Below are positions 57,364 to 64,000 of a stretch of 64,000 nt of DNA, one piece after another (position 1 is the first letter of the stretch; every line of letters begins with the position of its first letter). This DNA comes from Candidatus Anstonellales archaeon (GTDB lineage Archaea > Micrarchaeota > Micrarchaeia > Anstonellales > CG1-02-47-40): NCBI GenBank assembly GCA_038869735.1, contig JAWCQO010000001.1:106967-170966 (forward strand). The letters run 5' to 3'. The notes under the pieces are model-generated. The model was not told the origin of the DNA. It searched no databases and worked only from the letters and a program-made list of their open reading frames with translations. The position numbers and the translations under genes are program-made.

Positions 57364-58159
57364 CTCCAAAACCCGCCGTTTTTTCTCTAGAAACTTTAAC
57401 TTTTGATGGAAGCTCGATAAAAATCTCTCCAAAGAAGGTGTCCTGAGATATTCGGATTAATCTTTCCTGCGCAAGATGGAGAAGCGCAATGAAGCTAAAT
57501 ATTGTTTGCTCTCTGTTTTTTCCCTCAACTATTTGTGAAAACAGAGCCATATTTTCTGAATCGACGTTTTTTCTTATTTGTTGCAAGAGAGACTGCATTT
57601 CTCTGTCTATGTCAAACTCAGAAACAGGAAAAGAAAGAGTGGTAAGCTGATGCTTTTTTTTATCAAGCTCCTTCTCCTCCCTTTTTTTCTGTTTTGCAAA
57701 AACCTCCTCAAGCGCAGCAGTAAGCTCCTCAAGGGTGAACTTGCGCTTTGGGGGTATCCTCCCTGCAAGAAAAATCGGTGGTATCTCTTCAGCCTCAGTG
57801 ATGCTTTCTTCCGATACCACTAAGGCTTCCTCTTCTAGAACCTCACCAATTTTAAATGCTTCGGCCTTTAGGCGCAAGAGGACTGAAGCAACTAGAATTA
57901 CATTTGCAGGTATATGGAGGGATAGACGCTTAAGAGATTTTATTTTGGATATGTATGCTCCGCATAGGCGTTCTATGTCTATATCCCAAGGATCAAAACC
58001 ACCCGAATAGACAAGCTCGTAGAGCATCTCTTTCCATAGAGGATTTGATGCAAGCTCTTCCAACTCTACGCTCTCTTTGGTAATAAGGGATGGTGACAGC
58101 TCGCTATATTGTGATGGCTTAATCTCCTCTGCAATTATTTCCTGTCCTCTGATCGCCAT
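57341..58159 (-). CDS. scpA: Segregation and condensation protein ScpA (kleisin)
   Basis: 272 residues of the ScpA kleisin family. N-terminal (about 45-110) YELVYSGGFDPWDIDIERL is the SMC-neck-binding helix region with the classic WDIDI; the C-terminal winged helix (about 215-262; FSFIALLHLAQERLIRISQDTFFGEI) binds the SMC cap. Together with ScpB it forms the archaeal condensin. ATG at 58159. Confidence 0.92.
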   Translation of the reverse strand: MAIRGQEIIAEEIKPSQYSELSPSLITKESVELEELASNPLWKEMLYELVYSGGFDPWDIDIERLCGAYISKIKSLKRLSLHIPANVILVASVLLRLKAEAFKIGEVLEEEALVVSEESITEAEEIPPIFLAGRIPPKRKFTLEELTAALEEVFAKQKKREEKELDKKKHQLTTLSFPVSEFDIDREMQSLLQQIRKNVDSENMALFSQIVEGKNREQTIFSFIALLHLAQERLIRISQDTFFGEIFIELPSKVKVSREKTAGFGDGRQTNN

Positions 58160-58255
58160 TGAGGATAAGATAAAAGAAAAGATATTAAAAAGGAGATGGT
58201 TGGCTTGAAAATTTTACTTAGATATTAGGTAGAGTCTATCCTTTTCGTATCCGAA

Positions 58256-61200
58256 TTAAAGTAGAATCTCGTGAAAAGTGCCATCTTTTTCTTTTACACA
58301 TAATTTGAACTCTGAGTTTGATTCACCTCTTATCGAAATAGAGTGAGTTGAATAAGTTAGAGAAGGACAAGAGCCCAGAGAGAAAGAAAGTGGCTCTCCA
58401 ACAAGTGGATATGAGACAAATTGCGAAGCAAAATAGGCATCAGAGATTATTGCGGAGTGTAAAAATTTATCCGATTTATTTGGCGGAACGATATAGTAGA
58501 TATACGTGAATGGTGAGACAGCATAGCGGTTTTGTGGAAATACCTGTCCGTCCCTGTTCAGGGGATAAAACGGAATTCTTTCGGCTTTCTCATGATTTGT
58601 TCCTGTGTAATTTGCATTTACCAAATAAATGCTTGCAAACAAGTTATTTGCATATGTTGAAGCAGAATCTAGAGAGGATAATAAGGTAGTTCCTATTATG
58701 GAATATGTCTCTGTCCCAGAGATAAATGCAGCCACCGCAAGTATTATTGCAATGAACACTACCAGTGCAATTGCCAAAACCCAATATGGCTTTTCTTCTA
58801 TAAGCAACTTTCTTGATACAAACATTGCAACTGAACCAAATATCCCAAAAATCGAAATTGCATATAGAAGGAGGAGGGTGTTTAGCTCTATTACCATATA
58901 CTCTGCATCAATTACTATGGGTTGCATTCCTACTACTGACGAAATAAGCATCAATCCTGAAGAAAATGCAAACAGAACGAAGGCAAGTAATTCATAGGCA
59001 AGTTCAAGCAGATTTAGCCTGTATGTTGGAAGAATGTGGCTTACCTTAATTCGAGGTACTGAGAGCTGGATTAGAGGCTTTGGGGGATGGACTTCTGGAA
59101 CAACTATCCTTGGAAGTATTATTCTGATGTGGGGAAGGTAGAGATGAGGGATCTCAATTCTCATTTTTGGTACTCTGAAAACTGGTGCTCTAACCTTTAT
59201 TTTTGGAATTCTTAATATAGGAACCCTTATAAGCGGTGCGTAGAGGTGGAACTGAGGTATTACAATGCGTGGTATGGGTATAGAGAGCCGTATGTGGGGG
59301 AGGTGAATAGGCGGAAGGGAGATACGAATTGAAGGCATGGATATGTGAGGAAGTACTATCACTCTCTGAGATGGAAGAGTTTGTGGCTCTCTTGCGACTG
59401 CTTCTGTGGTGTGGATTGGTTTGTAGGGTCTTAGTGAGATATATTGTGAAGTAAGGTAAATGACACTTACAATAAGTCCACCTGCAATTATGGACAAAAC
59501 GGAATAGATGGCATCTATTTCAATTATATATTCTTGCTGCTCGATGCTAATGATACCTTCCTTGGTCTGGAAAAGGTATAATAATGAGACTGAAACAAGC
59601 AGAGCAACAAACATAATTCCATAAACGACTTTTGCCTGATGACTCCAGAAGACTTGTGCAAGATCTATTGTTGGAAAGAGTGGTTCCGGAGGAGCTTCTT
59701 CTACTTTTACTTCAAGCTTTCTCTTGGCTGCAATCTCAAGCTCTGGATAGTAGCGAACCTGAAGTGTGCTGACCTTGTGCTTTCTAAGTAAGATGACCAT
59801 TAAAGCAAGCAACGAACCTACAGAGATTGCTGCAAAAAGAACAAGCACATATGCGGCTCCAAAGAGGACTGAGTAGTAGGGAAGCTGACTTGGGGATGGC
59901 GGCTTTGGAATAAGCGTTTTGGGAGGGGCGTTCTTTGCAGAGAGTTTAGAAGCCTTAGCAAGTTTTAGGGCTTCTTCATAGTTTCCTTTTGAAAATGCAT
60001 ATAATGCGTTGTTTAGCTCCTCATAAGCCTGTCTTGTCTCTTTTCCGGTGGCTTCGTTCAATGCTTTCTTTGCCTCTTCGATTTCCTTCTGCGCCTCCTG
60101 CTTGAGAATCAGAGGTGAAATGACGCATCTGTTATCGATGCACTCCTCACCTTCCTTGCAGTCAAGTGATGAGCAACATTCATAATTTATCCAAGTGTGA
60201 TTAGCTGCATAGCCGCATTTTCCGCTTATTTGTAGACATCTACCCCAACTACAGTATTGATTATCTAAGCATTGAGAATCGTCATCGCATGAAGCTCGTA
60301 TGCAAAATCCTCCTACGCATATCTCTCCTTTCTTGCAATCAGAATCTGCAAGGCAGGCTAGGTCAGGTAGTGTCTGGTTGAGGACGATCTGAACGCACTT
60401 TCTTCCCTCGCATAGGTATCCGGAAGGGCAGTCCAAACTTGAGAGACATTGGGGTTCTTCTTTTTCTTTGGTACAGCTTACACTATATATTCGTGAGAAT
60501 GGGTAGAAATCTGTCTTTGAAAGCGAGAGAGAATACTGCCCTTGCGTTGGTGGAACAAAGGCTATCTTTCCATTTTTATCTGTTCTTCCTGAAGCAATTA
60601 TATTTCCGCCAATTCGTCCTTCTTCTCTTATAGAGTAGGATGCATCTTGAAGCGGAGAACCAGCATACTCAACGATTATGACTGATTTTGTTCCCGCACA
60701 ACCGATCCTTGCTACAACGCTGAATGTTTTGAGTGGTTCGCCTGGACAAATTCCGCAGTCCTCTGAGCAAGTGGCGCAATTTTCGCCTACAGAATAATGG
60801 CATACTCCGTCGCCGCAATAAGGCTTTATTACAATTAAGTATGCGGGGTCAGAAGATGTTTCAGTGAGAAGATAAATGTCATTTTCAAGTACCTTTGTTG
60901 CGTTTGCAACTATCCAACTTGACAGACATATGCTCTTCTCAAAATCCCACTTTGAGCATTTATAAAGAACTGCATTTTGTTCATCGCTTAAGGACAGATT
61001 GAGCCACGAATAGCTAAACGAAATATCTGCGTTTGTAAAGTTAAGTGATGTATTGAATGCTACCCCGCCCTTGAAGTTAAGGTCTCCAGAAGGAGCGTAT
61101 GCGAAGAGGTCCATTTGCAGATTTCCGCCATTTTCTCTTGAGACGTTTATTTCCATAAACGTTATGTTGAAGCTCCCGTTAAAGCTCTTTGTCTTCAGGT

Positions 61201-64000
61201 CAAGAATAGACTCTGACAATTCAACTACAAAACTGGAATTTCCAAGAAGATTCTTAACTATTGCAGTAGAATTGGGGTATAAGAAGGTCATATTGACGTA
61301 TAAATCGGATTGGTTTGCAGTTAGCGTTGAGAAGTGGAACTGTACAGGCTCGGAGACCTCAAAGTAGTCACTTGCATTTGCTGTGTTGCCGGCAGTATCA
61401 TTTGCATAGAAGGTTATGTTATACCTCCCATAAATTTGCGGTGTGACGTAGGTTGTTGGTATTGAGCTTATTTCAACCATTGATGAGTTTGGAAGTGTGA
61501 TGTTTGCCCACATCTTGTCAACCTGAACATTATCTGTTACAGTGGCGTAGAGATACACTTGAGATCCGTTTGAAGCGATTTTTGGAGTTATAGAAGTATC
61601 GACGACAACTGGGGGTGAAATATCATAAACAGAGATTGTTATGTTTATTATTTCTGTTCTAGTGTTTGACACAAAGCTTGAGTAATTAGTGGTATTGAAA
61701 TCCACAAAGAAAGCATGGATGGTAAAGAGGTTGCCAGTTGCATTCACATTCCAGCTGAAGGTACATGATTCATCCTTTTTTAGAGAGGTACAGTTGGTCT
61801 GCGGATTCGGGCTTATTGTATAGAAAGGAATCGCTCCTTGGACGGTCGAGATTGCTCCTGTCTTTGTGGTAGGTAGGATTATGTTATCAGTTGTATTCTG
61901 ACTCTTGTATTCGCTTGAGTTGCAGGATACCCTGAAAGTATAGGATGTATTCTCAGCCAATATAGAGTGGTTTTCATACAAAGAGCTTGTGGAATTGAAA
62001 CTCATTTGGAGTGGCTCGGTGTAGGCTGAATCTGGATCTGCCTGCTTTTTGAATTGGATGATACAGGTTCCTTCTGAAGGGCCTATTACGTCTCCGACTT
62101 GTCCTTGCGTGTAGTTTGCCAAGAACTTTATTTCTTTGCCAGCTGCTCTGCTCTTCCCTCCATACGGCATTCTGGGATTTGTCTCGCTCCAGATAACCAA
62201 GTAAGACTCATTGAGAAGGCCACCGGCGTATCCTGAAAATGAAGAGACATTGAACTCAATGTATGTGGGATACTGAACAAAGGGAATTTGGGTTGCTTTC
62301 CACTCTGGACAGCTGAATGATTCTTGATCAAAGTTCGGACAGTGCAGAATAGCGTCTACTTTATCCTCTGTGGGTAGGATTATTTTTGCTGATTCGATAG
62401 TAATATTTGAAACAGCAACTACGTCGGTCTTTATTCGCGAATCGTCCACATAGTCTATAACGACTTTTACTTCACCAGGCACCACTCCATATAATTCTAC
62501 TTTTGGTTGTGGCACGCTTTCAGCAATCCTGTAAAGGGCAGCTCTTTGTGGGGGGGAGATAGCTGAACCGGTAGTTGCTGCGTCCTGGCGCTTTACAAAC
62601 GTAATGTTGAATTTTCCATCAGTTCCGTTTGTTATGGTATATTCCCCTCCCTTACTAGTATTTTTTAAGGTAAAGACAACTGTGAGTTGCTGAGAAACAT
62701 TCTCAGTGGACTTGAGTATTTGGAGATTTACGTTTATGGAAGTATTCTGACCTAAGATAACTTCAACTGATGGAAGATAATAGGAAGCAAATCCGCTTTT
62801 TTCTAATCTTAGCGAGTAATTTGCTTCTGAGAGGTTTCCAATAACAAGCGGAGTCACGCCAATCGGACTTTCATTTAGATAGATGGTTGCGTTCTCAGGA
62901 GTTGAGTAAACCAAGATACTTCCATATTTTATCTGTTGGTTTTCTGCTGATATATTTTGTATGTGGTTTTGATCTTGTGTTTCTTTTTTGCTTATATTTA
63001 CCTCTTCGCCAATCACGTTTAGTATCACAAAGCCTTCTTTTCTTTCATCTTCCGGCGTCTTTAGCTGGTGGATTAGATTACTTGCAAGCTCTGATATGTC
63101 ATCAAGTATAGTTATATTTCCAAACAGCGGTAGTTCTATTGGATCAAGGGTCGCTTCAACTCCACCGCATTCCCCGCCAAGGCAAGTTACACGAGCAGTA
63201 AAGGTAAAGAATTCGCCTTGAACAACACTCGCATTTGATGAATGTGAAACAACGCTTGCCGCTAGGTGTCCCCAAGGTATGCTCCAATTGTTAGTTATAT
63301 TTGCTGTGTTTCCATATTCATCTATGCATGAAGCTGTAAGATTGAAGTCGCCCGAATCGTTTATAGTATGATTTACCTCGGCAATCCAGTCAGTTAGAAC
63401 AACGACTGTTGCATTTGATGTGTTGATCAAAGCAATTGTGTCTGGTTCATTTGTCAATAGATAGCTTGCGCGTACTATGTTGTTGTTAGGGTCAGTACAA
63501 CTTAAAGAGATATTTACAATTTTTTCACCATAGACAAATTCCGTGCAGTTTTTGTATATGCCGGTTTCATTGGAACAAGTCAGATTGCTTATTTCAGGAA
63601 TCTGGCCACCGGATATGTTTATTGAAAATATGGATTGCGCTCCGGTTGAGGAGAGACTGAATGAATTGTTGCAATAAGGTTGCCATGAATAATTGCCATT
63701 TGGGAGATTTCGCCATATTGTAAGATTTGAATTGTGCTGCGCTGGAGTGGATTCATTATAAGTGGTTCCGTTTATGATTACTGCGCAAGAGACTTCACCC
63801 ACTGGATTTTCAACATAAAATGTGAAGTTGATAAGTGTGGTGTCTATGAAAAGGGAGTTATTCTCCGGATATAAGGGGGTCAATGATGGTGGTGCTGCTT
63901 GTGAGGAAGCTCTTGGTCCCCAGTCCTGGCCATATCCTGTCCAGTTTCCTCCCTGAGTTGAGGCTGACAGTGGATAGCCGCTTCCATAATCTCCCCAGCC
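58256..64000 (-). CDS. Giant surface/membrane protein, N terminus outside window
   Basis: The frame is open from base 64000 down to the stop, at least 1,914 residues, so the start is not in the window (the TTG at 63883 is internal). The outer part has Ig-like and PEGA-type repeats (PEGA at about 62760-62930), Asn sequons, and Cys-rich modules at about 60120-60450 (C....DC..GE.C...RC). A helical segment precedes three membrane helices, then a cytoplasmic stretch of alternating Pro/Ile/Arg repeats (59041-59380), three more helices and a C-terminal outer domain of about 130 residues. Role unknown; a cell-envelope structural element or adhesin is plausible. Confidence 0.8.
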   Translation of the reverse strand, partial: GWGDYGSGYPLSASTQGGNWTGYGQDWGPRASSQAAPPSLTPLYPENNSLFIDTTLINFTFYVENPVGEVSCAVIINGTTYNESTPAQHNSNLTIWRNLPNGNYSWQPYCNNSFSLSSTGAQSIFSINISGGQIPEISNLTCSNETGIYKNCTEFVYGEKIVNISLSCTDPNNNIVRASYLLTNEPDTIALINTSNATVVVLTDWIAEVNHTINDSGDFNLTASCIDEYGNTANITNNWSIPWGHLAASVVSHSSNASVVQGEFFTFTARVTCLGGECGGVEATLDPIELPLFGNITILDDISELASNLIHQLKTPEDERKEGFVILNVIGEEVNISKKETQDQNHIQNISAENQQIKYGSILVYSTPENATIYLNESPIGVTPLVIGNLSEANYSLRLEKSGFASYYLPSVEVILGQNTSINVNLQILKSTENVSQQLTVVFTLKNTSKGGEYTITNGTDGKFNITFVKRQDAATTGSAISPPQRAALYRIAESVPQPKVELYGVVPGEVKVVIDYVDDSRIKTDVVAVSNITIESAKIILPTEDKVDAILHCPNFDQESFSCPEWKATQIPFVQYPTYIEFNVSSFSGYAGGLLNESYLVIWSETNPRMPYGGKSRAAGKEIKFLANYTQGQVGDVIGPSEGTCIIQFKKQADPDSAYTEPLQMSFNSTSSLYENHSILAENTSYTFRVSCNSSEYKSQNTTDNIILPTTKTGAISTVQGAIPFYTISPNPQTNCTSLKKDESCTFSWNVNATGNLFTIHAFFVDFNTTNYSSFVSNTRTEIINITISVYDISPPVVVDTSITPKIASNGSQVYLYATVTDNVQVDKMWANITLPNSSMVEISSIPTTYVTPQIYGRYNITFYANDTAGNTANASDYFEVSEPVQFHFSTLTANQSDLYVNMTFLYPNSTAIVKNLLGNSSFVVELSESILDLKTKSFNGSFNITFMEINVSRENGGNLQMDLFAYAPSGDLNFKGGVAFNTSLNFTNADISFSYSWLNLSLSDEQNAVLYKCSKWDFEKSICLSSWIVANATKVLENDIYLLTETSSDPAYLIVIKPYCGDGVCHYSVGENCATCSEDCGICPGEPLKTFSVVARIGCAGTKSVIIVEYAGSPLQDASYSIREEGRIGGNIIASGRTDKNGKIAFVPPTQGQYSLSLSKTDFYPFSRIYSVSCTKEKEEPQCLSSLDCPSGYLCEGRKCVQIVLNQTLPDLACLADSDCKKGEICVGGFCIRASCDDDSQCLDNQYCSWGRCLQISGKCGYAANHTWINYECCSSLDCKEGEECIDNRCVISPLILKQEAQKEIEEAKKALNEATGKETRQAYEELNNALYAFSKGNYEEALKLAKASKLSAKNAPPKTLIPKPPSPSQLPYYSVLFGAAYVLVLFAAISVGSLLALMVILLRKHKVSTLQVRYYPELEIAAKRKLEVKVEEAPPEPLFPTIDLAQVFWSHQAKVVYGIMFVALLVSVSLLYLFQTKEGIISIEQQEYIIEIDAIYSVLSIIAGGLIVSVIYLTSQYISLRPYKPIHTTEAVAREPQTLPSQRVIVLPHISMPSIRISLPPIHLPHIRLSIPIPRIVIPQFHLYAPLIRVPILRIPKIKVRAPVFRVPKMRIEIPHLYLPHIRIILPRIVVPEVHPPKPLIQLSVPRIKVSHILPTYRLNLLELAYELLAFVLFAFSSGLMLISSVVGMQPIVIDAEYMVIELNTLLLLYAISIFGIFGSVAMFVSRKLLIEEKPYWVLAIALVVFIAIILAVAAFISGTETYSIIGTTLLSSLDSASTYANNLFASIYLVNANYTGTNHEKAERIPFYPLNRDGQVFPQNRYAVSPFTYIYYIVPPNKSDKFLHSAIISDAYFASQFVSYPLVGEPLSFSLGSCPSLTYSTHSISIRGESNSEFKLCVKEKDGTFHEILL

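Noticed and set aside
63881..63883. TTG as start of the giant protein
   Set aside because: The frame stays open to base 64000 with protein-like sequence and no Shine-Dalgarno or signal peptide at the TTG.

Overview
This window reads as chromosomal DNA of an archaeon. The evidence is archaeal information machinery: a release factor aRF1 with NIKS and GGQ motifs, NMD3, Spt5, a small SecE, uL11, TruD, an SRP RNA with an Alu-type domain, and tRNAs with introns. It also has both archaeal tubulin homologues (FtsZ1 and FtsZ2), ScpA/ScpB, TATA boxes about 25-30 bases before RNA genes, and Shine-Dalgarno sequences of the GGAGGTGA type. Many large unrecognised membrane or surface proteins, an ADP-dependent sugar kinase and tRNA introns in the T-loop suggest a DPANN-type lineage (Diapherotrites or Micrarchaeota-like). 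That placement is an inference, not a proof.

Layout. 1-4.2 kb: a minus-strand copper-handling operon (cupredoxin, thiol membrane protein, HMA chaperone, HMA-membrane fusion, CPx ATPase cut by the window edge) with a divergent membrane-bound winged-helix regulator. 4.2-9.4 kb: TRAM protein, large surface protein, Mg-type P-ATPase. 9.4-20 kb: tRNA-Ser, SRP RNA, ftsZ2, truD, topA, tRNA-His, flippase-like protein, NMD3, DUF2070 protein, a GT4 glycosyltransferase. 20-26.3 kb: a compact five-gene minus-strand operon built around a split VirB4/HerA-like ATPase with membrane partners, the best candidate here for an undescribed machine. 26.3-31.5 kb: GT39-like enzyme, a tRNA cluster (Phe and all three Gly isoacceptors), ADP-dependent kinase, a secreted Lon-like (S16) protease. 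31.5-40.5 kb: aRF1, beta-carbonic anhydrase, ArgG, two unknown membrane proteins, the S-layer protein with a structured leader. 40.6-46.5 kb: a double AAA+ ATPase fused to a polytopic membrane domain, a GH57/GT pair for alpha-glucan metabolism, two DUF4870 paralogues. 47-58 kb: agmatinase, TyrRS, ftsZ1-secE-spt5, PQQ-type propeller protein, uL11, HD hydrolase, CPA2 antiporter, thioredoxin, HisRS, ScpB, ScpA. 58.3-64 kb: the C-terminal about 1,914 residues of a giant surface/membrane protein that runs off the window.

Three observations recur. (1) Three tRNAs (Ser-GCT, His-GTG, Gly-CCC) carry an intron at the same place in the T-loop. (2) Three genes appear to begin at near-cognate codons (CTG, CTG, ACG) placed 5-6 bases after a good Shine-Dalgarno; in two of them the upstream gene's TGA stop forms part of that Shine-Dalgarno. 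(3) Convergent neighbours often overlap at their 3' ends. The envelope is a major investment: S-layer, several Cys-rich surface proteins with C-terminal anchors, glycosyltransferases and a surface protease.
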